Part shown: positions 38,445 through 48,327 of the stretch, piece after piece
How positions within the stretch are numbered: position 1 is the first letter of the stretch
How the letters are laid out: every line of letters begins with the position of its first letter
From: Acetobacter estunensis
GTDB taxonomy: Bacteria > Pseudomonadota > Alphaproteobacteria > Acetobacterales > Acetobacteraceae
Direction: 5' to 3'
DNA: 64,000 nt
Assembly: GCF_011516945.1 (NCBI RefSeq)
Contig: NZ_WOTH01000012.1
Coordinates: 1 to 64,000, forward strand
Notes under the pieces: model-generated
What the model saw: the letters and a program-made list of their open reading frames with translations, nothing else
Database searches by the model: none
What the model was told of the DNA's origin: nothing
Position numbers and translations under genes: made by a program

Positions 38445-39710
38445 ATGAACGCGAAGTCCGGCGATTCCAAGAACACGCTGTATTGCTCGTTCTGCGGGAA
38501 GTCCCAGCATGAGGTCCGCAAGCTCATCGCGGGGCCGACGGTGTTCATCTGCGACGAGTGCGTCGAGCTGTGCATGGACATCATCCGTGAGGAGCACAAG
38601 ACGACGTTGGTGAAGTCGCGCGACGGCGTGCCGACTCCCAAGGAAATCTGCGCGATCCTCGACGATTATGTGATCGGCCAGTCCGAGGCGAAAAAAGTGC
38701 TGTCGGTCGCGGTTCATAATCACTACAAGCGGCTGGCCTACGCACAGAAGAACAGCGACGTTGAGATTTCGAAGTCCAACATCCTGCTCATCGGCCCGAC
38801 CGGTTCGGGCAAGACGCTGCTGGCCCAGACACTGGCGCGCATTATCGATGTGCCGTTCACCATGGCCGACGCCACCACGCTGACCGAAGCGGGGTATGTG
38901 GGCGAGGATGTGGAGAACATCATCCTCAAGCTGCTGCAGGCGGCGGACTACAATGTGGAACGCGCGCAGCGCGGCATCGTCTATATCGACGAGATCGACA
39001 AGATTTCCCGCAAGTCCGACAACCCTTCCATCACCCGTGATGTGAGTGGCGAGGGCGTGCAGCAGGCGCTGCTTAAACTGATGGAAGGCACGGTGGCGTC
39101 CGTGCCGCCGCAGGGTGGGCGCAAGCATCCGCAGCAGGAATTCCTGCAGGTGGACACCACCAACATGCTCTTCATCTGTGGCGGTGCGTTCGCGGGGCTC
39201 GAGAAGATCATTTCCGCGCGTGGAAAAGGTTCGGGCATCGGCTTCGGTGCCGATGTGAAGGACCCGGACGAGCAGCGCACGGGTGCTGTGCTCAAGAATG
39301 TGGAGCCTGAGGATCTGGTCAAGTTCGGCCTGATCCCCGAGTTTATCGGTCGTCTGCCTGTCGTGGCGACGCTTGACGATCTGGACGAAGCTGCATTGGT
39401 GCAGATTCTGTCCGCGCCGAAGAACGCGCTGGTCAAGCAGTATGCCAAGCTCTTCCAGATGGAAGATGTGAAGCTGACGTTCACGGACGACGCTCTGAAA
39501 GCGATTGCCCACCGTGCGCTGGAGCGCAAGACGGGTGCGCGCGGTCTGCGCTCCATTCTCGAGAGCATTCTGCTGTCCACCATGTTTGACCTGCCCGGGC
39601 TGGAAAACGTGGAGGAAGTGGTGGTCAACCACAATGCCGCGGAGGGCCGTGCCGCTCCTGTCTATGTGTATGGCAAGGGCAAGGAGCAGCCGACGGAGCA
39701 GTCCGCCTGA
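38445..39710 (+). CDS. clpX: ATP-dependent Clp protease ATP-binding subunit ClpX
   Basis: This 421-residue AAA+ unfoldase selects substrates and threads them into ClpP. The N-terminal zinc domain has CSFCGKSQ and ICDECVELC. The ATPase has Walker A GPTGSGKT, Walker [10 protein letters not shown], the pore loop GYVGEDVE, and a sensor 2 arginine in GARGLRSI. The IGF-type ClpP-docking loop reads [13 protein letters not shown] 38445 follows GAGGAAC. Confidence 0.97.
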   Translation: MNAKSGDSKNTLYCSFCGKSQHEVRKLIAGPTVFICDECVELCMDIIREEHKTTLVKSRDGVPTPKEICAILDDYVIGQSEAKKVLSVAVHNHYKRLAYAQKNSDVEISKSNILLIGPTGSGKTLLAQTLARIIDVPFTMADATTLTEAGYVGEDVENIILKLLQAADYNVERAQRGIVYIDEIDKISRKSDNPSITRDVSGEGVQQALLKLMEGTVASVPPQGGRKHPQQEFLQVDTTNMLFICGGAFAGLEKIISARGKGSGIGFGADVKDPDEQRTGAVLKNVEPEDLVKFGLIPEFIGRLPVVATLDDLDEAALVQILSAPKNALVKQYAKLFQMEDVKLTFTDDALKAIAHRALERKTGARGLRSILESILLSTMFDLPGLENVEEVVVNHNAAEGRAAPVYVYGKGKEQPTEQSA

Positions 39711-39750
39711 GTGCGGCCGGCTCTCTTTGCTTCACACTGCGGGGACGAGG

Positions 39751-39764
39751 GGAACATCTGTTCC
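39751..39764. promoter_or_regulatory. 14-base palindrome upstream of lon
   Basis: GGAACATCTGTTCC is a near-perfect palindrome just ahead of the candidate lon promoter. It resembles the Gram-positive SOS box core more than the GTTC-N7-GTTC box of alphaproteobacteria, so LexA binding is doubtful. It may be an operator or a small hairpin. Confidence 0.35.
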
Positions 39765-39772
39765 GCTGGCCC

Positions 39773-39801
39773 CTTGTGAGCGCACCAATCGATACCGATA
39801 T
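39773..39801 (+). promoter_or_regulatory. Candidate heat-shock (RpoH-type) promoter of lon
   Basis: CTTGTG (39773-39778) and CCGATAT (39795-39801) are 16 bases apart, close to the RpoH consensus CTTGAA with CCYTATNT. It ends 122 bases before the lon start, in an otherwise gene-free gap, and lon is a classical heat-shock gene. Confidence 0.5.
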
Positions 39802-39923
39802 CAAGGAAGGAAGCGGCGGCCGGAATGTAGGTCGCCGTTTGCCGACGGGCAGATCTGCCGTGGGCGTGCCGAAGGCGGGCGCGCAGGGCGGGATCGTCCA
39901 TTCAGGAGGTCATCGGCACTAGT

Positions 39924-42422
39924 ATGACAGAAAAAAACAAGACCCCCGCTCCGCGCCGCAAGCGCACCACCAAGAAGACGGAAGCGGTTGTGCCTGCCAC
40001 GTCTCCCGTGGAAGAGGCGGTGAAGACGCTTCCCGAGACGCCGGGCCGTGTGGCGGTGCTGCCGCTGCGCGACATTGTGGTCTTTCCGCATATGATCGTT
40101 CCCCTCTTCGTGGGACGCGAGAAGTCCGTGCGCGCCCTGGAAGCCGTCACCAGCGAGGACAAGCAGATCCTGCTGGTGACGCAGAAGGATGCGACGGTGG
40201 ACGATCCGGCGGCGGACGATATCTATCGTTTCGGTACGGTTTCCACGATCCTGCAGCTTCTCAAGCTGCCCGATGGCACGGTGAAAGTGCTGGTCGAGGG
40301 CAACCGCCGCGCACGGGTAAAGACGCTGCACGAGGTCGAGGGCCATTTCGAGGCCGACATCGAACTGGTCGAGGATGTCCCGGTCGCGAGCGAGGAGGCG
40401 GAAGCCCTTGCGCGCGCGGTGGTGGGGCAGTTCGAGCAGTATGTGAAGCTCAACAAGAAGATCGCGGCCGAGGTGATGGTCTCGCTGAATCAGATCAGCG
40501 ACCTGTCCAAGCTGGCCGACACGATTGCGAGCCATCTCAATCTCAAGATTTCCGAGAAGCAGGAAATCCTTGAACTGCCGACAGTCACCAAGCAGCTTGA
40601 AAAGATTCTCGCCCATATGGAAGCCGAGATCGGCGTCCTGCAGGTGGAGAAGCGCATCCGTGGCCGTGTGAAGCGGCAGATGGAGAAGACGCAGCGCGAG
40701 TACTATCTCAACGAGCAGCTCAAGGCGATCCAGAAGGAACTGGGCGAAGGCGAGGACGGCAAGGACGAGACGGCCGAACTCGAAGAGAAGATCGCCAAGA
40801 CGAAGTTCAGCAAGGAGGCGCGCGAGAAGGCGCAGGCCGAGCTGAAGAAGCTGCGCGGCATGAGCCCGATGTCGGCCGAGTCCACGGTCGTGCGCAACTA
40901 TCTCGACTGGCTGCTGAGCGTGCCATGGAAGAAGCGCACCAAGGTCAAGACCGATCTGGTCGAGGCCGAGAAGGTTCTTGATGAGGACCATTATGCGCTG
41001 GAGAAGGTCAAGGAGCGTATCCTTGAATATCTCGCGGTGCAGAGCCGTTCCCAGAAGGTGAAGGGGCCGATCCTGTGCCTTGTCGGGCCGCCGGGCGTGG
41101 GTAAGACAACCTTGGCGCGCGCCATCGCGAAGGCGACGGGGCGGCACTATGTCCGCATGTCGCTGGGTGGCGTGCGTGACGAGTCCGAGATCCGTGGCCA
41201 CCGCCGGACCTATATCGGCTCCATGCCGGGCAAGATCATTCAGGGTATGAAGAAGGCGAAGGTGTCCAACCCGCTCTTCCTGCTTGATGAGATCGACAAG
41301 CTCGGCGCGGACTGGCGTGGCGATCCGGCATCCGCCCTGCTTGAGGTTCTCGACCCTGAGCAGAATGCGACGTTCTCGGACCACTATCTCGAAGTGGATT
41401 ACGACCTGTCGGATGTGATGTTCGTCACCACGGCGAACAGTCTGAACATGCCGCAGCCGCTTCTGGACCGCATGGAGATCATTCGTCTCTCCGGTTACAC
41501 TGAGGATGAGAAGCTCAACATCGCCAAGCGGCATCTGATCGTCAAGCAGAGCGAGGCGCATAACCTCAAGCCTGAGGAGTGGTCGATCTCGGATGCGGCG
41601 CTGATGGATCTGATCCGCTTCTACACACGTGAAGCGGGTGTCCGCAGTCTTGAGCGTGAGATTGCCAATGTGGCCCGTAAGGTCGTGAAGGAAATCGTCA
41701 CGGGCAAGGCCAAGAAGGTCGCGGTCACCGAGAAGAATCTCGGCAAGTTCGCGGGTGTGCGCCGGTTCTCGCATGGAGAGACGGAGATCACCGACATGGT
41801 CGGCGTGGTCACCGGGCTGGCCTGGACCGAGGTAGGTGGCGAGATCCTGACGATCGAGAGCGTGATGGTGCCCGGCAAGGGCAACGTCAAGCAGACCGGC
41901 AAGCTGGGCGATGTGATGCAGGAGAGCGTCTCTGCGGCTCTTTCCTATGTCCGTAGCCGTGCGGTGCAGTTCGGCATCAAGCCGACGCTGTTCGAAAAGC
42001 GCGATCTGCACGTGCATGTTCCGGAAGGGGCGACTCCGAAAGACGGTCCTTCGGCGGGCATCGCCATGGCGACGTCGCTGGTCAGCGTGCTGACGGGTAT
42101 TCCTGTGCGGCATGACGTAGCCATGACCGGGGAGATCACTCTGCGTGGCCGTGTGCTGCCCATTGGCGGTCTCAAGGAAAAGCTGCTGGCGGCTCTGCGC
42201 GCCGGCATCAAGACCGTGTTCCTGCCCAAGGAGAACGAGAAGGACATTGCGGAACTTCCCGAGGCGGTGAAGCGGAATCTTGAGCTGGTTCCGGTCTCGC
42301 ATGTGGATGAGGTGATCGACCGCGCGCTGGTTCGTGTCCCGGTGCCGATCGAGTGGGAGGATGAGACGGACCAACTCGCTCCCATCGCCGCTCCCGCCGT
42401 TGCGAGCGCTGTCGCTCACTGA
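39924..42422 (+). CDS. lon: ATP-dependent protease La (Lon)
   Basis: This 832-residue cytoplasmic protease degrades damaged and regulatory proteins. It has the N-terminal substrate domain ([15 protein letters not shown], about residues 45-240), the coiled-coil linker ([21 protein letters not shown]), and the AAA+ core with Walker [14 protein letters not shown]. The C-terminal protease has the Ser-Lys dyad in [12 protein letters not shown] and [15 protein letters not shown] Lys/Thr/Pro-rich tail of about 30 residues precedes the usual start ([13 protein letters not shown]). The best ribosome binding site AGGAGGT ends 13 bases before ATG 39924, longer than usual, though no better start exists. 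A heat-shock-type promoter candidate is upstream. Confidence 0.97.
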   Translation: MTEKNKTPAPRRKRTTKKTEAVVPATSPVEEAVKTLPETPGRVAVLPLRDIVVFPHMIVPLFVGREKSVRALEAVTSEDKQILLVTQKDATVDDPAADDIYRFGTVSTILQLLKLPDGTVKVLVEGNRRARVKTLHEVEGHFEADIELVEDVPVASEEAEALARAVVGQFEQYVKLNKKIAAEVMVSLNQISDLSKLADTIASHLNLKISEKQEILELPTVTKQLEKILAHMEAEIGVLQVEKRIRGRVKRQMEKTQREYYLNEQLKAIQKELGEGEDGKDETAELEEKIAKTKFSKEAREKAQAELKKLRGMSPMSAESTVVRNYLDWLLSVPWKKRTKVKTDLVEAEKVLDEDHYALEKVKERILEYLAVQSRSQKVKGPILCLVGPPGVGKTTLARAIAKATGRHYVRMSLGGVRDESEIRGHRRTYIGSMPGKIIQGMKKAKVSNPLFLLDEIDKLGADWRGDPASALLEVLDPEQNATFSDHYLEVDYDLSDVMFVTTANSLNMPQPLLDRMEIIRLSGYTEDEKLNIAKRHLIVKQSEAHNLKPEEWSISDAALMDLIRFYTREAGVRSLEREIANVARKVVKEIVTGKAKKVAVTEKNLGKFAGVRRFSHGETEITDMVGVVTGLAWTEVGGEILTIESVMVPGKGNVKQTGKLGDVMQESVSAALSYVRSRAVQFGIKPTLFEKRDLHVHVPEGATPKDGPSAGIAMATSLVSVLTGIPVRHDVAMTGEITLRGRVLPIGGLKEKLLAALRAGIKTVFLPKENEKDIAELPEAVKRNLELVPVSHVDEVIDRALVRVPVPIEWEDETDQLAPIAAPAVASAVAH

Positions 42423-42482
42423 AGGGTGGAGTCGTCAACGGGCAGGTAACCATTTTTGCGGGCCTGCCGCACGCGGAGGCTG

Positions 42483-42510
42483 TTGACGTGGCGGAAAACG
42501 GCTTCATAGT
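42483..42510 (+). promoter_or_regulatory. Candidate promoter of hup
   Basis: TTGACG (42483-42488) and CATAGT (42505-42510) lie 16 bases apart and match -35/-10 elements well. The predicted transcript would begin near 42517, placing a GC-rich stem-loop at its very 5' end. Confidence 0.6.
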
Positions 42511-42522
42511 GCGCCGCGGAAT

Positions 42523-42553
42523 GTCCCCCGGGGTCGGAACGGTTCCGGGGGAC
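42523..42553 (+). repeat. Stem-loop in the hup leader
   Basis: GTCCCCCGG (42523-42531) and CCGGGGGAC (42545-42553) are perfect complements around a 13-base loop. The hairpin ends 22 bases before the hup ATG and about 10 before its ribosome binding site AAAGG. No T-run follows, so it is not an obvious terminator for lon. Confidence 0.75.
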
Positions 42554-42575
42554 CTGAACATAGAAAGGCGTACGT

Positions 42576-42860
42576 ATGGACAAACCGCTCAACAAGCAGG
42601 AACTCGTCTCGGTTGTTGCAGACGAAGTTGACCTGCCCAAGGCGAAGGCTGGCGAAGTGGTGGACGCGGTGTTCGCGGCTATCGAGAAGGCGCTCAAGGG
42701 TGGGCAGGAAGTCCGTCTCGTCGGTTTCGGCTCGTTTGTGACGGCTCACCGCAAGGCCACCAAGGGCCGCAATCCGCGCACCGGTGAGGAGATCGACATT
42801 CCGGCCTCCACCTCCGTGCGCTTCAAGCCGGGCAAGACCCTCAAGGACGCCGTGAGCTGA
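42576..42860 (+). CDS. hup: DNA-binding protein HU
   Basis: This 94-residue nucleoid protein of the HU/IHF family bends and compacts DNA. The pattern is canonical: MDKPLNKQELVSVVAD, dimer core KAKAGEVVDAVFAAIEKAL, LVGFGSF, and the DNA-gripping arm RKATKGRNPRTGEEIDIPASTSVRFKPGK. ATG 42576 follows AAAGG. It is downstream of lon, as in many proteobacteria, with its own candidate promoter and a terminator after it. Confidence 0.97.
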   Translation: MDKPLNKQELVSVVADEVDLPKAKAGEVVDAVFAAIEKALKGGQEVRLVGFGSFVTAHRKATKGRNPRTGEEIDIPASTSVRFKPGKTLKDAVS

Positions 42861-42887
42861 TCACGGTCCTTTAGGGCAAGCTTTTGG

Positions 42888-42925
42888 AACGGGCGGTCAG
42901 GGGAAACTCTGTCCGCCCGTTTCGT
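42888..42925 (+). terminator. Rho-independent terminator after hup
   Basis: AACGGGCGG (42888-42896) pairs with CCGCCCGTT (42913-42921); the inner TCAG/CTG bases can extend the stem. TTCGTATTT follows. Confidence 0.82.
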
Positions 42926-42971
42926 ATTTCAGCGACTTGATTGTTCCGTGGCTTTTGGCTAACCACGGCGC

Positions 42972-43046
42972 GGGTGATTAGCTCAGCGGTAGAGCGTCTC
43001 GTTTACACCGAGATGGTCGGCGGTTCGATCCCGTCATCACCCACCA
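42972..43046 (+). tRNA. tRNA-Val (TAC anticodon)
   Basis: The 75-base cloverleaf has acceptor GGGTGAT/ATCACCC, D-arm TAGCTCAGCGGTAGAGC, anticodon stem TCTCG/CGAGA with loop TTTACAC, T-loop GGTTCGATCCC and encoded CCA. Anticodon TAC reads GUN valine codons. Confidence 0.97.
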
Positions 43047-43382
43047 TTCTCTCTTCCTTGCAAATTGCTGTTTCACGTCTCGACTGCTGGCGCAGAAAAC
43101 CTTTGCGCGGCCGCCCGTAGTGTTTCGTGCACGGAATGACATACCGATTTGTTTCATGTCATTGCGTGTCACATGCGCGTGTGTTGAATAAGAAAAAGTG
43201 GCTGTTTTCCGTAGGGATCGCCGTGACTGTATACGGGCGAGTCGTTTCACACGGAAAAGTTCCCGTGCAGATGGGGGCGCGTCACTGGTCAGGCTGGGTT
43301 CACGGACCTAGTTTGGGCGCGACGGTTAGGACAGACGGGACACACCATCCGCAGCCATCGGATGGAGGAGAAGGGAGACAGC
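43047..43382 (+). other. Leader and promoter region of the nuo operon
   Basis: These 336 bases between tRNA-Val and nuoA contain no convincing gene; a frame at 43127-43519 overlaps nuoA in the wrong phase and has no family resemblance. The only clear structure is an inverted repeat, AATGACAT (43135-43142) with ATGTCATT (43156-43163), spaced by 13 bases. The stretch is AT-richer than average near 43140-43215, as expected around promoters, but I could not fix -35 and -10 elements. Confidence 0.55.
43135..43163. promoter_or_regulatory. Inverted repeat, possible operator upstream of nuoA
   Basis: AATGACAT and ATGTCATT are perfect 8-base complements separated by 13 bases, 220 bases before nuoA. 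The spacing suits a dimeric regulator acting on the nuo promoter; no regulator gene is adjacent. Confidence 0.4.
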
Positions 43383-43748
43383 ATGACTTCGACGATCGAC
43401 GCTTATCTTCCCGTGCTGATTTTCGGAGCGCTGGCGGTGGTAATCGCCGGTGCGATGCTGGGCGCTTCCCTCGTGTGCGGGCAGCAGAAGCCCTATGCCG
43501 AGAAACTCACGGCGTATGAGTGCGGATTCGAGGCGTTCGATGACGCCCGACGTCGCTTCGATGTGCGGTTCTATCTCGTCTCGATCCTGTTCATCATCTT
43601 CGATCTGGAAGTGGCCTTCCTGTTCCCTTGGGCAATCAGCCTTTCGCGGATCGGGTTGCTCGGCTTTCTGTCCATGATGGGTTTTCTCGGCGTGCTGGGA
43701 ATCGGTTTTCTCTACGAGTGGCGCAAAGGTGCGCTCGATTGGGATTGA
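43383..43748 (+). CDS. nuoA: NADH-quinone oxidoreductase subunit A
   Basis: This 121-residue membrane subunit of complex I has three helices and helps form the quinone entry site. The conserved loop KLTAYECGFEAFDDARRRFDVRFYLVSILFIIFDLEVAFLFPWA region is fully recognisable (about residues 37-80). ATG 43383 follows GAAGGGAG; a frame open further upstream is not supported. It is the first gene of the complex I operon. Confidence 0.96.
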   Translation: MTSTIDAYLPVLIFGALAVVIAGAMLGASLVCGQQKPYAEKLTAYECGFEAFDDARRRFDVRFYLVSILFIIFDLEVAFLFPWAISLSRIGLLGFLSMMGFLGVLGIGFLYEWRKGALDWD

Positions 43749-43800
43749 TGGACTGGGTGCGAGAGTACGGCCGAGTGTGTGATGTGGTGGAGAACGCGCG

Positions 43801-44382
43801 ATGAGCGGTGAAAACCCCGAGACAGCCCAAAATGCGGGGCAGAATATCGTCTGGAACCGCGACATGGTGCCGCCGGGGCCCGAGCAGGACGCCATCGTCC
43901 GCGGAATCACCGGTGAGATCAGCGAGAAGGGCTTTGTCGTCGCCAGTCTCGACAAGCTGGTGAACTGGGGACGCACGGGCAGCCTGTGGCCGATGTCCTT
44001 CGGTCTGGCCTGCTGCGCGGTGGAGATGATCCACGCTTACATGCCGCGCTACGATCTTGACCGCATGGGCATCATCCCGCGTGGATCGCCGCGTCAGTCG
44101 GACGTGATGATCGTGGCGGGGACGCTCACCAACAAGATGGCGCCCGCTCTGCGGCGCGTGTACGACCAGATGGCCGAGCCACGCTGGGTCATTTCCATGG
44201 GCTCCTGCGCCAATGGTGGTGGCTATTACCATTATTCCTATTCGGTCGTGCGGGGCTGTGACCGCGTGGTGCCGGTGGATGTGTATGTGCCCGGCTGCCC
44301 GCCCACGGCGGAAGCGCTGATCTACGGCATTCTGCTGCTTCAGAAAAAGATTCGTCGGACAGGGACCATTCTCCGTGGCTGA
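43801..44382 (+). CDS. nuoB: NADH-quinone oxidoreductase subunit B
   Basis: This 193-residue peripheral subunit holds the N2 [4Fe-4S] cluster that reduces quinone. Ligand cysteines are in [22 protein letters not shown] and PGCPPTAE. An N-terminal tail of about 25 residues precedes the core. ATG 43801 follows GGAGAA. Its end overlaps the nuoC start by 8 bases. Confidence 0.97.
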   Translation: MSGENPETAQNAGQNIVWNRDMVPPGPEQDAIVRGITGEISEKGFVVASLDKLVNWGRTGSLWPMSFGLACCAVEMIHAYMPRYDLDRMGIIPRGSPRQSDVMIVAGTLTNKMAPALRRVYDQMAEPRWVISMGSCANGGGYYHYSYSVVRGCDRVVPVDVYVPGCPPTAEALIYGILLLQKKIRRTGTILRG

Positions 44383-45031
44383 GGCAACCGCACCCGTTGG
44401 GACGCGCGGCTCGTCCTGCCTTTCCGCTCTGGCGTTCACCCTCTCCACGACGCTGCCGGGCATCCGCTCCGCGTCGCTGGAAGGCGGGGAACTCGTTGTT
44501 CGGGCCGAACGTGAACGCCTGATCCCGCTGATGACGCTGTTGCGTGACGATCCGCGCTTTCGTTGCGAACAGATGATGGATCTCTGTGGCGTCGATTTCC
44601 CGGAGCGTCCAGAACGGTTCGACGTGGTGTACAACCTGCTCTCCGTCAGTCACAATCACCGCATCCGCGTGATCGTGACGACCGATGAACTCACGCCGGT
44701 CCCCTCCATTCACAAGCTTTGGCCCTGCGCCACGTGGTGGGAGCGGGAGTGCTACGATCTGTTTGGCGTGCTGTTCTCAGGCCAGCCGGATCTGCGGCGC
44801 ATCCTCTCGGATTACGGGTTCGAGGGGCATCCGCTGCGCAAGGATTTCCCGCTGACGGGGTACACCGAGGTCCGCTACGACCCGGACCGTCGCCAGATCG
44901 TGCGCGAGCCGGTTTCGCTCACGCAGGATTTCCGCGATTTCGATTTCGTCTCGCCATGGGAAGGGGTGCTGACCCTGCCGGGTGACGAGCGGGCGCATGA
45001 ACTGCGCCAGATCATGAAGAAGCTGAAGTGA
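44375..45031 (+). CDS. nuoC: NADH-quinone oxidoreductase subunit C
   Basis: This 218-residue peripheral subunit docks with NuoD. The family signature is plain: [25 protein letters not shown], then [40 protein letters not shown]. Translation starts at GTG 44375 inside the end of nuoB. NuoC and NuoD are separate here, unlike the fused E. coli form. Confidence 0.96.
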   Translation: MAEATAPVGTRGSSCLSALAFTLSTTLPGIRSASLEGGELVVRAERERLIPLMTLLRDDPRFRCEQMMDLCGVDFPERPERFDVVYNLLSVSHNHRIRVIVTTDELTPVPSIHKLWPCATWWERECYDLFGVLFSGQPDLRRILSDYGFEGHPLRKDFPLTGYTEVRYDPDRRQIVREPVSLTQDFRDFDFVSPWEGVLTLPGDERAHELRQIMKKLK

Positions 45032-45044
45032 CAGGAGCCCAAGG

Positions 45045-46337
45045 ATGACACAGGCCCTGAAAACGGATGGACCGCAGCCCGGTCTGCGTGATGTGCTCGA
45101 TGAAGGTCCGCTGCCGGAATCGCTCCTGCCGGAACCCGCGGTCGAGCAGAAAGTCGAGCGGCGCACGGTCGAGATCGACAGCCATTCGCTGAATTTCGGC
45201 CCCCAGCATCCGTCGGCACATGGTGTGCTGCGTCTGGTGCTGGAGATGGAGGGCGAGGTTGTGGCCCGTGCGGTGCCACATATCGGCCTGTTGCATCGCG
45301 GCACGGAAAAGCTGATCGAATACAAGACATATCCCAAGGCGCTGCCCTATTTCGATCGGCTCGATTACGCCTCCCCGATGAGCGAGGAACATGCGTTCGC
45401 GCTGGCAACCGAGAAGCTTCTGGGCATCACGGCGCCGGAGCGGGCGCAGTGGATTCGGGTCATCTTCGCGGAAATCACACGCATCCTGAATCATATCCTC
45501 AATCTGACCGCCATGGGGCTGGATTGCGGCGCGGTGACGCCGGCACTTTGGGGATATGAGGAGCGTGAAAAGCTTCTCGAATTTTATGAAGCCGTCTCGG
45601 GTGCGCGGTTCCATGCCAACTATTTCCGTCCCGGCGGCGTGGCGCGTGATCTTCCGGCGGGGCTGGAAGAGCGGATCGGTCGGTGGGCGGATGAGTTCCC
45701 GGCATGGATCGACGATCTCGAAAGCCTGCTGACGGAAAACCGTATCTGGAAGCAGCGCACGGTGGGGATCGGTGTGTTCACCAGCGAGCAGGCGCTGGCG
45801 TGGGGTTTCAGCGGTCCCTGCCTGCGTGGCTCGGGTGTGCCATGGGATCTGCGGCGTTCGCAGCCTTATGACACCTATGACCGGGTGACGTTCGACATCC
45901 CCGTGGCGCGGCATGGTGACTGCTACGACCGCTATCTCGTCCGTGTGGCCGAGATGCGCGAGAGCGTGAAGATCATCAAGCAGGGGCTGGAGCAGATCAA
46001 GCCCGGTCCGGTGAAGGTGCAGGATCCCAAGTTCTCGCCGCCGCCGCGCGCGGAGATGAAGCGTTCGATGGAAGCGCTGATCCATCACTTCAAGCTGTTT
46101 ACCGAAGGCTATCACGTGCCGCCGGGCGCGACCTATACGGCGGTCGAGACGCCAAAGGGTGAGTTCGGCGTCTATCTGGTGGCGGACGGCAGCAACCGAC
46201 CCTATCGCTGCAAGATCCGCCCCACGGGTTTCGCGCATTTGCAGGCCATCGATGAGATGTCGCGGCGCGGCATGCTGGCCGACGCCGTGGCGATCATCGG
46301 ATCGCTGGATCTCGTCTTTGGTGAGGTGGACCGATGA
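45045..46337 (+). CDS. nuoD: NADH-quinone oxidoreductase subunit D
   Basis: This 430-residue subunit of hydrogenase ancestry forms the quinone cavity with NuoB. Recognisable are [55 protein letters not shown] and the C-terminal DLVFGEVDR. An N-terminal extension of about 45 residues (acidic, Pro-rich) precedes the core. GGAG and AAGG lie before ATG 45045. Its stop overlaps nuoE by ATGA. Confidence 0.97.
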   Translation: MTQALKTDGPQPGLRDVLDEGPLPESLLPEPAVEQKVERRTVEIDSHSLNFGPQHPSAHGVLRLVLEMEGEVVARAVPHIGLLHRGTEKLIEYKTYPKALPYFDRLDYASPMSEEHAFALATEKLLGITAPERAQWIRVIFAEITRILNHILNLTAMGLDCGAVTPALWGYEEREKLLEFYEAVSGARFHANYFRPGGVARDLPAGLEERIGRWADEFPAWIDDLESLLTENRIWKQRTVGIGVFTSEQALAWGFSGPCLRGSGVPWDLRRSQPYDTYDRVTFDIPVARHGDCYDRYLVRVAEMRESVKIIKQGLEQIKPGPVKVQDPKFSPPPRAEMKRSMEALIHHFKLFTEGYHVPPGATYTAVETPKGEFGVYLVADGSNRPYRCKIRPTGFAHLQAIDEMSRRGMLADAVAIIGSLDLVFGEVDR

Positions 46338-46975
46338 GCGACGTGAATCACGATCAGCCGACACACTTCGCGTTCGATGAAGTGAGCGAGGCCGAGATCA
46401 CAAAGGTTCTGGCTAAGTATCCGCCCGAGCGGAAGGCCAGTGGCGCGCTGCCGTTGCTCTACATCGTGCAGGACCAGATGAAGCGCCAGACCGGTAGTGC
46501 CTGGGTGCCAACGGTGGCGATGGATGTGGTGGCGGAGCGTCTCGATGTCGCGCCGATCCGCATTTACGAGGTCGCGACATTTTACACGATGTTCAATCTC
46601 AAGCCGATCGGGAAGTATCACCTTCAGGTCTGCACCACGACATCATGCTGGTTGCGCGGTTCGGACGATGTGCTGGGCGCGTGCAAGAAAGCCGCAGGCA
46701 TCGCTCATGTGGGTGGCACCAGCGCGGACGGCCTGTTCACGCTGAGCGAGGCGGAATGTCTTGGCGCATGCGCCAATGCGCCGATCCTTCAGGTGGATAA
46801 CGATTTCTATGAAGACCTCGACGGCCCGCGCACCGAAGCGCTGATCGCGGCGTTGCGGCGTGACGAGGTGCCGCAGCCCGGCCCCACCAACGGTCGGCAC
46901 GGCTCCGAGCCCGAAGGCGGACGACGGGTGTTGCTTGACGCGAACGCGGGGGCCGCAGGCCCACAGAAGGGCTGA
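46334..46975 (+). CDS. nuoE: NADH-quinone oxidoreductase subunit E
   Basis: This 213-residue thioredoxin-like subunit binds the [2Fe-2S] cluster N1a beside NuoF. Ligands are in [15 protein letters not shown] and in [12 protein letters not shown]-terminal tail of about 35 residues, rich in Gly, Pro and Arg, extends past the core. The start overlaps the nuoD stop. Confidence 0.95.
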   Translation: MSDVNHDQPTHFAFDEVSEAEITKVLAKYPPERKASGALPLLYIVQDQMKRQTGSAWVPTVAMDVVAERLDVAPIRIYEVATFYTMFNLKPIGKYHLQVCTTTSCWLRGSDDVLGACKKAAGIAHVGGTSADGLFTLSEAECLGACANAPILQVDNDFYEDLDGPRTEALIAALRRDEVPQPGPTNGRHGSEPEGGRRVLLDANAGAAGPQKG

Positions 46976-46987
46976 GGAGAACCGGCG

Positions 46988-48322
46988 ATGCTGAGCGACA
47001 AGGACCGGATTTACACCAATCTCTACGGCCAGAACGATTGGCATCTCGCGGGTGCTCGCGCGCGTGGGGATTGGGATGACACCAAAGCCATTCTCGACAA
47101 GGGTCGCGATTGGATCGTGAGTGAGATGAAGGCGTCGGGCCTTCGCGGACGTGGTGGCGCGGGCTTCCCGACGGGTGTGAAGTGGTCCTTCATGCCGAAG
47201 GGCGATGGGCCGCTGCCGCATTACCTCGTCATCAATGGGGACGAGTCCGAACCGGGCACCTGCAAGGACCGCGAGATCCTGCGCCATGAGCCGCACAAGC
47301 TGATCGAGAGTGCACTGATCGCCTCCTTCGCCATGGGGGCGCACGCGGCTTACATCTATATCCGCGGCGAGTTCTATAACGAGGCACGGCATCTCCAGAT
47401 CGCGGTGGATGAGGCCTACGAAGCCGGGCTGCTGGGCAAGAATGCGGCGGGCACCGGCTGGGATTTCGATTTCTACATCCATCGTGGCGCGGGTGCGTAT
47501 ATCTGCGGTGAGGAAACGGCGCTGCTGGAAAGCCTTGAAGGCAAGAAGGGCCAGCCGCGCATGAAGCCGCCTTTCCCGGCGGGGGCGGGTCTGTATGGGT
47601 GCCCGACGACGGTGAACAATGTGGAGTCCATCGCCTCGGCCTCCACCATTCTGCGTCGTGGGGCCGCGTGGTTCTCCGCTCTTGGTCGTCCGAACAATGC
47701 GGGCACCAAGCTGATGGCCATCTCAGGTCATGTGAATACGCCCTGCGTGTTCGAGGAAGAGCTGGGTGTTTCGATGAAGGAGATCATCGAGAAGCATGGC
47801 GGCGGCGTGCGCGGCGGGTGGGATAACCTGCTGGCTGTCATTCCCGGCGGCTGCTCGGTGCCGGTGTTGCCGAAAGAGACCTGTGAGACCGTGCTGATGG
47901 ACTATGACAGCCTGCGGGCCGTGCAGTCCGGTCTGGGCACCGGCTGCATGATCGTGATGGATAAATCCACCGACATCATCAAGGCGATCGCCCGTTTTTC
48001 ACAGTTCTTCAAGCATGAGAGTTGCGGTCAGTGCACGCCCTGCCGTGAAGGCACGGGCTGGATGATGCGCGTGATGAACCGGATGGTCGAAGGACGGGCG
48101 GAGATCGAGGAGATCGACATGCTCGAACAGGTCACGCGGCAGGTGGAAGGCCACACGATCTGCGCGCTGGGCGATGCGGCAGCGTGGCCGATCCAGGGGC
48201 TGATCCGCCATTTCCGTCCGGTGATGGAAGAGCGCATCCGCACCTATAAACGGCAGCATGGCGGCTCGCAGCAGGTGCAGGTGCCTGTCGGTGCGCCGCT
48301 CGCCACGATTGCGGCGGAGTAA
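46988..48322 (+). CDS. nuoF: NADH-quinone oxidoreductase subunit F
   Basis: This 444-residue subunit binds NADH, FMN and the N3 [4Fe-4S] cluster, the electron entry point. Motifs are [18 protein letters not shown] (NADH), [16 protein letters not shown] (FMN), [23 protein letters not shown], and the cluster ligands in [15 protein letters not shown]. It starts 12 bases after nuoE. Confidence 0.97.
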   Translation: MLSDKDRIYTNLYGQNDWHLAGARARGDWDDTKAILDKGRDWIVSEMKASGLRGRGGAGFPTGVKWSFMPKGDGPLPHYLVINGDESEPGTCKDREILRHEPHKLIESALIASFAMGAHAAYIYIRGEFYNEARHLQIAVDEAYEAGLLGKNAAGTGWDFDFYIHRGAGAYICGEETALLESLEGKKGQPRMKPPFPAGAGLYGCPTTVNNVESIASASTILRRGAAWFSALGRPNNAGTKLMAISGHVNTPCVFEEELGVSMKEIIEKHGGGVRGGWDNLLAVIPGGCSVPVLPKETCETVLMDYDSLRAVQSGLGTGCMIVMDKSTDIIKAIARFSQFFKHESCGQCTPCREGTGWMMRVMNRMVEGRAEIEEIDMLEQVTRQVEGHTICALGDAAAWPIQGLIRHFRPVMEERIRTYKRQHGGSQQVQVPVGAPLATIAAE

Positions 48323-48327
48323 AGCGG

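Noticed and set aside
39801-42419. 872-codon minus-strand frame opposite lon
   Set aside because: Antisense shadow of a canonical lon gene with no domain resemblance.
43127-43519. 130-codon frame before and across the nuoA start
   Set aside because: It overlaps nuoA out of phase, has no ribosome binding site, and its sequence shows no family resemblance.
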